NCBI GenBank assembly: GCA_942493035.1
Contig: OW818666.1
Location: 3,844,001-3,908,000 of the forward strand
Reading direction: 5' to 3'
Source: WRGT01 sp942493035
GTDB taxonomy: Bacteria; Spirochaetota; UBA4802; UBA5550
DNA length: 64,000 nt
Each line of letters begins with the position of its first letter. Positions within the stretch are counted from its first letter, which is position 1. Of the stretch, positions 25,337-34,790 are shown piece after piece. Both the position numbers and the translations under genes were made by a program. The notes under the pieces are model-generated. The model saw only the letters and a list, made by a program, of their open reading frames with translations. It was not told the origin of the DNA and searched no databases.

Positions 25337-25422
25337 CATTTTTGACGAAATAATTACAAATTCTGAGCATACATTTTAGAGAGTACTTCCAGTAAATTGA
25401 CATGAAAATGCTGATTCTCTAC

Positions 25423-25452
25423 TTGACATATGAATGGATAAAAAATTAGAAT
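25423..25452 (+). promoter_or_regulatory. Predicted surE promoter
   Basis: Perfect TTGACA (25423-25428), 18 bp spacing, TAGAAT (25447-25452), 23 bp before the surE ATG. Confidence 0.65.
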
Positions 25453-25475
25453 AATTAAAAAATTTTGAGTGAAAA

Positions 25476-26207
25476 ATGAAAATATTATTAACAAACGATG
25501 ATGGAATTGAAGCTGAAGGATTACAGATTTTATATACAGTTCTTTCTGATGAACATGACGTATACATTATAGCTCCCGATAGAGAGAGAAGTGCCTGTTC
25601 AAATATTTTTACAATGAGAGATGAACTTCTGATTAAAAAACATAGTGAAAAAGCTTTTTCAATATCGGGCTATCCTGCAGATTGTGTGAGTCTTGGAATT
25701 CATTCAGATATAGTACCTGATATAGATTTAGTAATATCAGGAATCAATCATGGACCAAATCTGGGTGATGATATTCATTTTTCCGGAACAGTAGCAGGTG
25801 CACGTACAGCCTTTATATTCGGTAAACCGTCACTGGCAGTATCGATAGACAGTTTCCATACAGCCTCACCATTTTTAATAGATACTTCTGTCTTTATTAA
25901 TAAATTTATCCGGACTGAAACAATACCTGATAAAACTTATTTAAATATCAATTATCCTAATTTGACTTCTTCAGAAGTTAAGGGAATAAAATACACTAAC
26001 TTGTCAAAAAGAGTATATAAAGATAAATATCTACAGACTCCAACAGATGATCCTGATCAGTTTAAAATGAAACTGTATGGTATCATCGAAACAGCCGGTA
26101 CACCGTGGAATGATAGTTATGCTCTTGAAAATGCTTATATTTCAATAACACCGATGTCTGTTGATTCAACAGACTATAATATCCTTAATACATTACAGAA
26201 AAAGTAA
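25476..26207 (+). CDS. surE: 5'/3'-nucleotidase SurE
   Basis: 243 aa. Metal site LLTNDDGIEAEG at the N-terminus, the nucleotide/phosphate loop around SACSNIFTM, SGINHGPNLGDDIHFSGTVAGA in the middle, and the family's late dimer segment. SurE dephosphorylates nucleoside monophosphates. The gene has a good promoter and is followed at 4 bp by a TPR gene. Confidence 0.95.
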   Translation: MKILLTNDDGIEAEGLQILYTVLSDEHDVYIIAPDRERSACSNIFTMRDELLIKKHSEKAFSISGYPADCVSLGIHSDIVPDIDLVISGINHGPNLGDDIHFSGTVAGARTAFIFGKPSLAVSIDSFHTASPFLIDTSVFINKFIRTETIPDKTYLNINYPNLTSSEVKGIKYTNLSKRVYKDKYLQTPTDDPDQFKMKLYGIIETAGTPWNDSYALENAYISITPMSVDSTDYNILNTLQKK

Positions 26208-26211
26208 TAAA

Positions 26212-26904
26212 ATGGATGATATAAATAATATCTTAAATGCTATTAAAAAAACAGCTCTAAATGATCTCTTCACCGGAGACTACGATTCGGCAATTGAAGA
26301 TCTTAAAAGAGCTGAAATGATAGATAGAGAAAATCCGGAAATTCTTTTCAATCTGGGTATAGCTTACTGCAGGAAAGGGTTGTTTAAAACCTCTTACGAA
26401 TATTTTCTTAAAGTATTAAATCTTAAAACATCATATATCAACGCTTCAATCGTAAAAAAAAATATTGCATACTCTCTTATAAAAATTGAAGACTATGGTA
26501 CTGCTCTCAGATTTCTGAATGATGTAATATCAGATTTTAAATCTGATATTCATGCTCTTAATATGAAAGGATACTGCCTTGAAAAGAAAGGGGAACTAAG
26601 GGAGGCGTTAAAAACCTATCGTGAAATTTTCCGGTACGATAAATCAAATATAAACAGTCTTAATTCCACTTCTTATCTCATGGCATCGCTTGGCATTGAA
26701 CTGAACAGCGCATTAAAAATTGCAGAATTTGTTTATAAAAAAGAAACAACAAACCCGGCATATAACGATACAGTAGGCTTTGTTTATATGAAACTGGGGA
26801 ATTATAAAAAAGCAGAACAGTATCTGAAATCCGCAGCATCTATGCTTCCATTCAATCCCGAGATAAGCAGTCATCTAAAAGAGCTTGATAATTTACAAAA
26901 ATAA
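26212..26904 (+). CDS. TPR-repeat protein
   Basis: 230 aa, cytoplasmic (no signal). At least four tetratricopeptide repeats: NDLFTGDYDSAIEDLKRAEM, FNLGIAYCRKGLFKTSYEYF, MKGYCLEKKGELREALKTYR and GFVYMKLGNYKKAEQYLKSA. The ATG at 26212, just after the surE stop, fits better than the ATG at 26161 that lies inside surE. Co-transcribed with surE. Binding partner unknown. Confidence 0.85.
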   Translation: MDDINNILNAIKKTALNDLFTGDYDSAIEDLKRAEMIDRENPEILFNLGIAYCRKGLFKTSYEYFLKVLNLKTSYINASIVKKNIAYSLIKIEDYGTALRFLNDVISDFKSDIHALNMKGYCLEKKGELREALKTYREIFRYDKSNINSLNSTSYLMASLGIELNSALKIAEFVYKKETTNPAYNDTVGFVYMKLGNYKKAEQYLKSAASMLPFNPEISSHLKELDNLQK

Positions 26905-26951
26905 TTTTTTAAATTTTTTTCTCAGAATATAATGCATTGCTTATCACATTT

Positions 26952-28061
26952 TTAACTGTTTAAAGTCAGCATCTCTTTTTCAACATAATATAATATATCA
27001 TTTCTGAATAACTGTAGAGAATCATATTTCATATTTCTTAAATAGTAGAATTCAATTATTTTACACAGTTTAAATGTTAACTCAAGAAGCTCATAATATG
27101 AAATTTTTTCAGATCCGAATCCGATTAATCCTATTATCTCAAACTGATTTTTATAATTAACAAAACTCTCCCTAATCTTCTGATACGATCCGAAAACTTC
27201 AGGCGTTATTTTGTTTTCATCCAGTTTACTTTTTAACGATTCCTGAACAAAATTAAGTCTGAATAGTTTACCATCATTTTCATTATAATAAAATTTCAAA
27301 AATGAATAATAATTTAAAAAAGCTTTTTTATAATCATACGATATTTTTACAAGCTTTGTCAGTTCCTGGATTTTTAATGCCTGGTTTGATTTTTCAAAAT
27401 ATTCTTTAACAGAAAACTCATTCATTCTCCATCCGAATTCATTACTGCTTCTTGTAAAAAGTGGTGAAATCTCCCCATCAATATTTAATAAGATGAGAAA
27501 ATCTTTTTCTATCTTATTATAATTTCTGAAAACTTTAATAATCTCTTCTAAAATATTTTTTATATCATTCTCGTAATTAAAATTCTTTTTCAGAAAGAAC
27601 TTGCAGTAAGCTGATATCAGATAATAAAAATCACTGATGGACCTTTTGGCTAAAGTTAAAAGAAGATATTTTATATTTAAAAGCTCATCATCAATTTCAA
27701 GAATAAGATTCGAAAGAGAATCAATTACCTCCTGTAACTCATCATTATCAATACTTCCCTGCTGAAAGACTGTGATTAATTTATTTTCAATATTTGTAAT
27801 AAAGAAGAAATATAAACTCTGCAGTTTCAATTCCCAGGATTTTTTTCTTTTAATATCGCTAAGTCTTGATTTTACACCCTCTGTTAATTGGATGTTATCC
27901 AGATGTTTATAATTATCCCAATTGTCAGGAATTTTACCAAAACGGGCCAGAATTGTTTTATCTTCATTCCTTATAACAAATCTATAATAATCTATTTTAG
28001 CCTGTAGATATTGCTCTTCCAATTCAAAAAGCTCCGTTTTACTCTTTTTATCAATATCCAT
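26952..28061 (-). CDS. Uncharacterised helical protein beside the origin
   Basis: 369 aa. Almost entirely predicted alpha-helix, rich in Lys, Leu and Tyr, with no signal peptide, membrane segment or catalytic motif. Runs such as LFELEEQYLQAKIDYYRF and FDENK-like linkers suggest coiled-coil packing. The start has a GGAG ribosome site six bases away. It is transcribed away from the presumed origin. I do not recognise the family; the conserved position next to dnaA, if found in relatives, would be the best clue. Confidence 0.75.
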   Translation of the reverse strand: MDIDKKSKTELFELEEQYLQAKIDYYRFVIRNEDKTILARFGKIPDNWDNYKHLDNIQLTEGVKSRLSDIKRKKSWELKLQSLYFFFITNIENKLITVFQQGSIDNDELQEVIDSLSNLILEIDDELLNIKYLLLTLAKRSISDFYYLISAYCKFFLKKNFNYENDIKNILEEIIKVFRNYNKIEKDFLILLNIDGEISPLFTRSSNEFGWRMNEFSVKEYFEKSNQALKIQELTKLVKISYDYKKAFLNYYSFLKFYYNENDGKLFRLNFVQESLKSKLDENKITPEVFGSYQKIRESFVNYKNQFEIIGLIGFGSEKISYYELLELTFKLCKIIEFYYLRNMKYDSLQLFRNDILYYVEKEMLTLNS

Positions 28062-28357
28062 CTAATTCTCCGGCCAGGGCCTATTTTTTTAAATAAACAT
28101 ATTATTAACAGATTATCAACACAAATAAGGTGTTATAAACAGACTATAAATAACTTATCAAGAGATTTTCATTTTTTTATAGTACATTATTTTAAATGAG
28201 ATTAATTTGTTGCCAAAAACCATTTCCAAAACTACATAATTTTCACATAAAGACTCTCTAGCCCGGATTAAATTTCTTATAATTTTTTTAAATGTGTTAC
28301 TCATATGAGCTAATTCAATCTAACTGCAAAATATATTTAAATATTAATACTAAAAAT

Positions 28358-28379
28358 AAGTATGTTTATAAACATACTT
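28358..28379. promoter_or_regulatory. 22-bp perfect palindrome before dnaA
   Basis: AAGTATGTTT ATAAACATACTT is a perfect inverted repeat. It abuts (2-bp overlap) the DnaA-box palindrome at 28378-28397, about 35-56 bp upstream of the dnaA start. Possible regulator or origin-protein site. Confidence 0.6.
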
Positions 28380-28397
28380 ATCAACAATTGTTGATAA
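28378..28397. promoter_or_regulatory. Paired head-to-head DnaA boxes
   Basis: TTATCAACAATTGTTGATAA is a perfect 20-bp palindrome: TTATCAACA, two bases, and its complement TGTTGATAA. It lies 17 bp before the dnaA start codon, so binding could also autoregulate dnaA. Confidence 0.7.
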
Positions 28398-28413
28398 ATA
28401 CAGGGGTATCTTC

Positions 28414-29757
28414 TTGGCACAACGAATATGGGATAATGTTTTAACAGATCTCGAAAAAAAAATTAATAAACAGTCTTTCAGTATGTGGTTAAAAGACACG
28501 GAACCTCTGTCAATAAAAGGGGATATTCTGCAAATTAAAGTAAAGGATGACGTAGCAGTACGTCATTTAAAAGACAAATATTTGAAAGATATTGAAGAGA
28601 TTATAGAATCAACAACGGGTAAAAAATATTCCTGCGAATTTATAACAGAGATTGAGTTTAAAGATATGGAAAAATCAATAATTCATGAACCGTTTATAGA
28701 TAATATCCAGTACACAAAAAGTGAAAATAACAGAAAATCACCGCTTAATGAAAACTATACTTTTGAAAACTTTGTAGTCGGTCCTAACAATCAGCTTGCA
28801 CATGCTGCAGCAAAATCTGTATCAAGATCTCCGGCTACTCAGTTTAATCCTCTATTCATATATGGAGGAACAGGACTTGGAAAGACCCATTTAATTCAGG
28901 CAATAGGTCACTACTTGCTGCAGGAGAGACCATACCTTAAAGTCCTTTATATACCAACTGAACAGTTCATTAATGAATTTATATATTCGATTCAGACAAA
29001 CACTCAACATAGTTTTAAAATTAAATATAGAAATGTTGATATCCTGATGATCGATGATATTCAGTTCCTTGAAAAGAAAGAAGAGACCCAGAATGAATTC
29101 TTTCACACATTCAATACTCTCTATGAAAATAAAAAGCAGATAATTATATCCAGTGATCGCCCCCCGAAACAGATAGCAACACTTGCTGACAGATTAAGAA
29201 CAAGATTTGAATGGGGAATGATAACAGATATTCAAACACCAAATCTCGAAACACGGGAAGCTATTTTACGGAATAAAGCTGCGAAAGAAAATATTGTTAT
29301 TTCAGATGAAGCTTTTAACTATATTGCAAGGCGTATAACATCAAGTATAAGGGCTCTCGAATCGGCTCTTGCCAATCTAAGAATGGTTTATGATATTTAT
29401 AATGAACCTATAACCATGAAGCATATAAAAGAGCATCTTAAACATCTTTTCGATGAAGAATCGAGCAGAAAAGTAACGCCCAACGATATTATAACAAAAA
29501 TTTCCGACCTGTACAATATAAGTGTGGAGGATATAATATCAAAAAGCAGACAGAGCAAAATAGTACAGCCAAGATTTGTTGCAATGTATCTTACCAGAAA
29601 ACTGACAGATATGACAACAACAGACATAGGAAAACAATTCGGACACAGAGATCACTCAACAGTTGTAAATGCTATCAACAAGATTGAAGAAGATATGAAA
29701 AATAACTCTGATTTTAAAGAGCAGATAGAAGAATTAAAGATAGAATTGCGGAGTTAA
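28414..29757 (+). CDS. dnaA: Chromosomal replication initiator protein DnaA
   Basis: 447 aa. Domain I (residues 1-80), linker, AAA+ domain III with Walker A GGTGLGKT (151-158) and Walker B ILMIDDIQFL, and the C-terminal domain IV with GHRDHSTVVNAI, the DnaA-box binding signature. The start codon is TTG at 28414 with AGGGGT upstream; no nearer ATG precedes the conserved N-terminus. It is first of the block dnaA-dnaN-recF-dciA-remB-gyrB-gyrA. Confidence 0.98.
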   Translation: MAQRIWDNVLTDLEKKINKQSFSMWLKDTEPLSIKGDILQIKVKDDVAVRHLKDKYLKDIEEIIESTTGKKYSCEFITEIEFKDMEKSIIHEPFIDNIQYTKSENNRKSPLNENYTFENFVVGPNNQLAHAAAKSVSRSPATQFNPLFIYGGTGLGKTHLIQAIGHYLLQERPYLKVLYIPTEQFINEFIYSIQTNTQHSFKIKYRNVDILMIDDIQFLEKKEETQNEFFHTFNTLYENKKQIIISSDRPPKQIATLADRLRTRFEWGMITDIQTPNLETREAILRNKAAKENIVISDEAFNYIARRITSSIRALESALANLRMVYDIYNEPITMKHIKEHLKHLFDEESSRKVTPNDIITKISDLYNISVEDIISKSRQSKIVQPRFVAMYLTRKLTDMTTTDIGKQFGHRDHSTVVNAINKIEEDMKNNSDFKEQIEELKIELRS

Positions 29758-30016
29758 GAATCTGTTAATAATGATGAGTTTAGCTGTTGATAAAAACTGA
29801 TAACTTTTAAAGAAACATTAAATTTGTTTACAAATGCGTTGATATTCAAGTCACTTTAGATTAAACATAAAATTACAAAGAATTACTAACAATTTAAAAA
29901 AATCATAACTCCTGATTTAATCAGTACTTTTTAAACTTGTTAACATATTTTAGAGACTACTACTACAACTATTAATAAAGAAACACATTAATATAATATA
30001 TAGAGGAGCTTACGAA
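29758..30016. other. dnaA-dnaN spacer with a DnaA box
   Basis: 259-bp very AT-rich spacer. A TGTTGATAA box lies at 29785-29793, with a related GATAAC nearby. In several bacteria this spacer is part of the origin, so oriC may be bipartite around dnaA. I see no gene in it. Confidence 0.5.
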
Positions 30017-31141
30017 ATGAAATTTACAATAAACAAAGATACAATTTTAAAAGCCATTAATATAGCGGACTCCGTTATATCATCCAAAAACATTAATACT
30101 ATTTTATCAAACTGTCTTTTTAATATAAGCAAAAACAGACTGGAAATAATTGCAACAGACAACGAGATGGCAGTTAAAACACAGATTGAAACTTCAGCAG
30201 ATTCTGATTTTTCATTCACAGCTAATGGAAAAAAATTATCCAGCATAATCAAAGAATTACCTGATGAGGATGTATCACTTAATATTGATGATTCTATGGT
30301 CATCAATATTAAATCTTCAAACATCAAAGGGAGCTATACTTTTTACGGAACTGACTCATCTGAATATCCGCAGCTGCCGGAAATCAGTGATAACAACTCC
30401 ATTGATATCGAACAGGCTGTTTTAAAAGAGATGATAAAAAAAGTAATATATGCAGCTGCCACTGATACGATTAAACCGGTATTCAATAGTATATATATTA
30501 TATCCGAAAAGCCTGGAACAATTACGGCAATTGCAACTGACTCACGAAGACTATCAATGATTACAAGAGAGATAAACAGTGAGGCATTTATAGGTGAAGG
30601 AATTATAATTCCTCTAAAAACAATTAACGAGGTTTATAAATTATTATCAAACTCAGGAAACTGCAAAATCTCTTTTGACAGCAAACAGTGTTATTTTAAA
30701 ATAAACGAAACTGAAATAATATCACGAGTAATTGAAGGACAGTTTCCAAACTATAAGCAGATTATACCAAAAGAATACAGCCATAAATCAATAATTCAAA
30801 CTTCTAAAATACTTGATTCAGTTAAACGTGCAATGATTTTTACAAGAGAACCTGCTAATAAAATCATAATAACTTTAAATCAGGATATTCTGCATATCGA
30901 AGCAAATACACCTGAGTTAGGACAGGCCGAAGAAGAATTACAGATTGAATCAGATAATAAAGACAAAATATTTCTTGGTATTAACGCACACTTTTTATTT
31001 GATACACTTAAGCAGATAGATTCGTTTTCATTCATCTGCGGTATTACCGGCCAGATGAGTCCTATTACAATAATTCCTGAAGATGATAAAAATTTTATCT
31101 CTGTTATAATGCCTATTCAGATAAAAACATCAGCTGAATAA
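30017..31141 (+). CDS. dnaN: DNA polymerase III sliding clamp (beta)
   Basis: 374 aa, three repeated clamp domains. Family landmarks: ATDNEMAVKT in domain 1, YAAATDTIKPVFNSIYI in domain 2, ATDSRRLSM, and the C-terminal end VIMPIQIKTS close to the usual V-MPM-RL terminus but altered. It encircles DNA and tethers polymerase. AGGAG ribosome site. Two bases separate its stop from the recF start. Confidence 0.97.
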   Translation: MKFTINKDTILKAINIADSVISSKNINTILSNCLFNISKNRLEIIATDNEMAVKTQIETSADSDFSFTANGKKLSSIIKELPDEDVSLNIDDSMVINIKSSNIKGSYTFYGTDSSEYPQLPEISDNNSIDIEQAVLKEMIKKVIYAAATDTIKPVFNSIYIISEKPGTITAIATDSRRLSMITREINSEAFIGEGIIIPLKTINEVYKLLSNSGNCKISFDSKQCYFKINETEIISRVIEGQFPNYKQIIPKEYSHKSIIQTSKILDSVKRAMIFTREPANKIIITLNQDILHIEANTPELGQAEEELQIESDNKDKIFLGINAHFLFDTLKQIDSFSFICGITGQMSPITIIPEDDKNFISVIMPIQIKTSAE

Positions 31142-31143
31142 AA

Positions 31144-32253
31144 ATGATTCTAAAAAACTTAAAACTGATTAATTTCAGAAATTATCAGAATCTTGAAATT
31201 AATTTCTCACCGGGAATTAATTTCATTACCGGAGATAATGGCTCAGGCAAAACAAATATACTGGAAGCAATTTCAATCATATCAAATCTAAAATCATTTC
31301 GTAATATAAATGACAGTAATATCATACAATGGAATCATGATTCATATTATTGCTCGGGAGAGATTTCAGATTCTGAACATTCAAAATTTGAAGTAGGATT
31401 TTCGATACAGAATAACAAACCAAAAAAAAAAATAAAAATTGATTCAAATGAAATTAAAAAAATATCAGATTATTACGGTAAGCTTATTACAGTAAATTTT
31501 ATTCCAACTGATATAAATATTATAAACGGTTCACCTGATTTAAGAAGAAGATATTTTGATTCTGTAATATCAAAATTATATCCTGAATATATTGATGAAC
31601 TTAATAAATATAAAGAGATATGTTATTCAAGAAATCTTTTATTAAAAAAAATTAAAGAAAATAAAGGTGATATCAGGCTGCTTGAAGTATGGAATAAAAT
31701 GTTTGCTGAAAAAGCTTTTTCAATATTACAAAAAAGAAAAATTTTTATTCAGGATTTTAACAAACTGTTTATTAAAAATTATCTGCAGATAAGTAATGAA
31801 AAATATTCACCCTCAATAAATTATACATCAACCTTAAAATCAGATAATTATGATGGTATAATATCAGAGATCAATTCTAACAGCAGAATTGACATACGGC
31901 GCGGAAATACAGTTTCAGGACCACATAGAGATGACTATATTATCAACAATGATGAAGGAATAGCTTTTATTAATTACGCTTCACAGGGGCAGAAAAGAAC
32001 CTCCAGTATTTGCCTTAAACTTTCAGAGGTTGAAATAATAAAAGCTGTAAAAAATAAAAAATGTATTATTCTTGTTGATGATATATTTTCAGAACTTGAC
32101 GAAAAACGGCGTAATAGTATGATTGATTCATTAAAAGATGAAGGTCAGATTATCTTTACAATGGTAAATCATTTTTATGATAAAAGTATATTATCAACAT
32201 CAAAACAGTTTTTTGTTGATAAAGGAATAGTATCTGACAGGATAAATAGTTGA
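31144..32253 (+). CDS. recF: DNA repair and recombination protein RecF
   Basis: 369 aa SMC-like ATPase. Walker A ITGDNGSGKTNILEAIS (residues about 28-44), the RRYFDSVIS block, signature region around YASQGQKRTSSICLKLSE, and Walker B ILVDDIFSELDEKRR. It loads RecA at gaps. The stop overlaps the following DUF721 start by TTGA. Confidence 0.97.
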   Translation: MILKNLKLINFRNYQNLEINFSPGINFITGDNGSGKTNILEAISIISNLKSFRNINDSNIIQWNHDSYYCSGEISDSEHSKFEVGFSIQNNKPKKKIKIDSNEIKKISDYYGKLITVNFIPTDINIINGSPDLRRRYFDSVISKLYPEYIDELNKYKEICYSRNLLLKKIKENKGDIRLLEVWNKMFAEKAFSILQKRKIFIQDFNKLFIKNYLQISNEKYSPSINYTSTLKSDNYDGIISEINSNSRIDIRRGNTVSGPHRDDYIINNDEGIAFINYASQGQKRTSSICLKLSEVEIIKAVKNKKCIILVDDIFSELDEKRRNSMIDSLKDEGQIIFTMVNHFYDKSILSTSKQFFVDKGIVSDRINS

Positions 32254-32588
32254 AATTCAGGTTTGGTGAAAATAGAAAAAATACTATAATTACATTCGGC
32301 AATATTGTTGCTGAATTGATGGAAGATCTTGATATTAAAGATTCTTTTATTATACAGCAATTAAAAGAAAAATGGCCCACTTATGTAGGTAATATTTTAT
32401 CAACACATAGTTTCCCTGACAGAATTTTTAACAGATATTTATTTATTAATGTTGATCATTCAGCTTATGCAGGAGAGTTATCAATACATACTGCTGATAT
32501 TTTAAAAAAAATAAAAAACGATTATGGAGATAATTTTATAAAAGCAATTAAATTTGAAGTAAAAAAAAGCAAGTGGAGAAGTTCTTAA
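32250..32588 (+). CDS. DUF721 protein, DciA-like helicase loader
   Basis: 112 aa. The N-terminal helical part is followed by the DUF721 core: LKEKWPTYVGNILSTHSFPDR (W-x4-VG-x5-H-x3-P pattern) and LFINVDHSAYAGELS, ending with KAIKFEVKKSKW. DciA loads the DnaB helicase in bacteria that lack DnaC/DnaI. The start is TTG overlapping the recF stop. The gene stands where spirochaetes have a small hypothetical protein between recF and gyrB. Confidence 0.82.
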   Translation: MKFRFGENRKNTIITFGNIVAELMEDLDIKDSFIIQQLKEKWPTYVGNILSTHSFPDRIFNRYLFINVDHSAYAGELSIHTADILKKIKNDYGDNFIKAIKFEVKKSKWRSS

Positions 32589-32590
32589 TA

Positions 32591-32830
32591 ATGTACATAC
32601 ATATTGGAAATAATATTCTTGTGAGTGATCATAAATGTGTAGGTATTTTTAATATTGAAACATTAAAATTATCTGATGATAATAAATGGATGCTTGATAA
32701 AATAAATGATAATGATAAAATGATATCATTAGATATAGATAATAATAAAGTGGCATCGGAAGTAAGTTCTTTTACAATAATGAAAAGAATAACAATAAAA
32801 GAAGATGAACTATTTTGGAGTAGGAAATAA
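32591..32830 (+). CDS. RemB/DUF370-like small protein
   Basis: 79 aa. MYIHIGNNILVSDHKCVGIF resembles Bacillus RemB (YaaB), which starts MYIHLG and has VGIF, and both lie before gyrB. The C-terminal half is more diverged. RemA/RemB-type proteins are DNA-binding regulators of matrix genes. The ATG at 32591 follows a GGAG; an in-frame ATG 18 bp earlier would run inside the previous gene. The stop overlaps the gyrB start by 1 bp. Confidence 0.75.
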   Translation: MYIHIGNNILVSDHKCVGIFNIETLKLSDDNKWMLDKINDNDKMISLDIDNNKVASEVSSFTIMKRITIKEDELFWSRK

Positions 32831-34746
32831 TGACTAAAGGTTACAGCGCAAATAATATTCAGGTTTTAGAGGGTCTTGAAGCTGTTAGAAAAAGACCTGC
32901 AATGTATATCGGATCAACAGATGTTAATGGATTACATCATCTTGTCTATGAAATAGTAGATAATTCAATAGATGAAGCTTTAGCCGGACATTGCGATAAT
33001 ATTTCGGTAACAATCCATAAAGACAATTCTATTGAAGTTGAAGATAATGGCCGTGGAATACCCGTTGATCTTCATCCTGTTTACAAAAAGTCTGCTTTGG
33101 AAATTGTATTAACAAAGCTTCATGCCGGAGGTAAATTCAACAACGATACATACAAAGTTTCCGGCGGTCTCCATGGTGTTGGAGTTTCTGTAGTTAATGC
33201 ACTTTCAAAAAACATGACTGTTGAAGTATGTCGTGAGGAAAAAAAATATACTCAAAGTTATAAAAAAGGAATTCCGGTTCAGGATGTTAAAAAAATAGGT
33301 GATACAAAAAATAGAGGAACAAGAACACAATTCTGGCCAGACGATGAAATATTCGATACCACAGAATATAATTTTGATACTCTTTCAAAAAGATTGCGAG
33401 AACTTGCTTTTTTAAATGCAGGAATAAAAATTGTATTAAGAGATGAGCGTGAACCTAAAGAGAAAACTGCAAAAACAACAGAACATGTTTTTCAGTTCAA
33501 AGGGGGACTTGTTTCTTTTGTTCAGTATTTGAATGAAGCTAAAACTCCAATTGTAAAAAAACCTATTCATTTTCATGCAACAAAGGATAAAATAGATGTT
33601 GAAGTTGCAATTCAGTATATAGATTCATACAATGAAAATGTTTATACTTATGCTAATAATATAAATACTCGCGAAGGTGGAACACACCTTATCGGATTTA
33701 AATCAGCTCTGACAAGAGTTATGAATGATTATCTTAAAAAAGGTAAATATGAGAAGTCTATAACTCAGCTTTCCGGTGATGATGTAAGAGAAGGGCTTGT
33801 TGCAATAATAAGTGTAAAAATTCCGGAACCGCAGTTTGAAGGTCAGACAAAGATGAAGCTTGGGAACAGTGAAGTTAAAGGTCTTGTTGAATCTGCTACT
33901 TATGAAAATCTTTCCATGTTTTTCGAAGAAAATCCTCAGGAAGTTAAAAAAATAATAGATAAATGCATTATGGGTGCACGGGCCAGAATCGCAGCTAAAA
34001 GAGCCCGTGATCTTACAAGAAGAAAAAGTGCCCTTGAGTTTGATAATCTTCCAGGTAAGCTTTCAGACTGTTCAGAAAAGGATGCTTCGAAATGTGAGTT
34101 ATATCTTGTTGAGGGAGATTCAGCGGGGGGTTCAGCAAAACAGGGAAGAGATAGAAATTTTCAGGCTATACTTCCGCTTAAAGGTAAAATTCTTAACGTT
34201 GAAAAATCACGTATTGATAAAATTTTAGGCAACGAAGAGATACGAACTCTCATTACTGCAATTGGCGCCGGTATAGGTGATGAAGAGTTTGATGTAACTA
34301 AAGCCAGATATCATAAGGTTGTAATCATGACTGATGCTGATGTTGATGGTGCGCATATTCGTACTCTTCTATTAACATTCTTTTTCAGATACATGACTGA
34401 ACTTATTAGAAACGGGTATCTTTATATTGCACAGCCCCCTTTATATGGTATAAAAATAGGTAAGGATTTACATTATGTTTTCAGTGATGAAGAAAAGGAT
34501 GCTCTGCTTAATAAAAATAAAGACCAGAAGACCACTATCCAGAGATATAAAGGTCTTGGAGAGATGAATGCTGAGCAGTTATGGGACACAACCATGGATC
34601 CTCAGAAAAGAATAATGCTTCAAGTTAGAATTGATGATGATATAGAAGCAGAACAGGTTTTTTCAGTTTTAATGGGTGATGCAGTTGAACCAAGAAGAAA
34701 ATTTATCGAAGATAATGCGCATAAAGTACAGAATCTTGATTTGTAG
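32830..34746 (+). CDS. gyrB: DNA gyrase subunit B
   Basis: 638 aa. GHKL ATPase domain (VYEIVDNSIDEALAG, EDNGRGIPVD, GGLHGVGVSVVNALS), transducer, and the TOPRIM domain with EGDSAGGSAKQGRDRNFQ, TDADVDGAHIRTLLL, and the C-terminal QRYKGLGEMNAEQLW. This is the short form without the proteobacterial insertion. Supplies ATP-driven negative supercoiling with GyrA. Confidence 0.98.
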   Translation: MTKGYSANNIQVLEGLEAVRKRPAMYIGSTDVNGLHHLVYEIVDNSIDEALAGHCDNISVTIHKDNSIEVEDNGRGIPVDLHPVYKKSALEIVLTKLHAGGKFNNDTYKVSGGLHGVGVSVVNALSKNMTVEVCREEKKYTQSYKKGIPVQDVKKIGDTKNRGTRTQFWPDDEIFDTTEYNFDTLSKRLRELAFLNAGIKIVLRDEREPKEKTAKTTEHVFQFKGGLVSFVQYLNEAKTPIVKKPIHFHATKDKIDVEVAIQYIDSYNENVYTYANNINTREGGTHLIGFKSALTRVMNDYLKKGKYEKSITQLSGDDVREGLVAIISVKIPEPQFEGQTKMKLGNSEVKGLVESATYENLSMFFEENPQEVKKIIDKCIMGARARIAAKRARDLTRRKSALEFDNLPGKLSDCSEKDASKCELYLVEGDSAGGSAKQGRDRNFQAILPLKGKILNVEKSRIDKILGNEEIRTLITAIGAGIGDEEFDVTKARYHKVVIMTDADVDGAHIRTLLLTFFFRYMTELIRNGYLYIAQPPLYGIKIGKDLHYVFSDEEKDALLNKNKDQKTTIQRYKGLGEMNAEQLWDTTMDPQKRIMLQVRIDDDIEAEQVFSVLMGDAVEPRRKFIEDNAHKVQNLDL

Positions 34747-34790
34747 AATTAAGAAACAAATAAATCTAAAAATTTTACCGGAGTAAAGAA

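Larger units (their letters stand above)
28062..28413. other. Probable replication origin (oriC), dnaA side
   Basis: 352-bp AT-rich gap between a minus-strand gene and dnaA. It contains DnaA-box-like TTATCAACA at 28113-28121, a near box TTATCAAGA at 28155-28163, and a head-to-head pair of boxes at 28378-28397, next to a second palindrome at 28358-28379. The canonical bacterial box is TTATNCACA; the form seen here differs at one position. Location of oriC at dnaA is the usual arrangement, but unwinding and GC skew were not computed. Confidence 0.65.

Noticed and set aside
26161..26211. Upstream in-frame start for the TPR gene inside surE
   Set aside because: It would overlap surE by 47 bp and adds residues without TPR character; the ATG right after the surE stop fits better.
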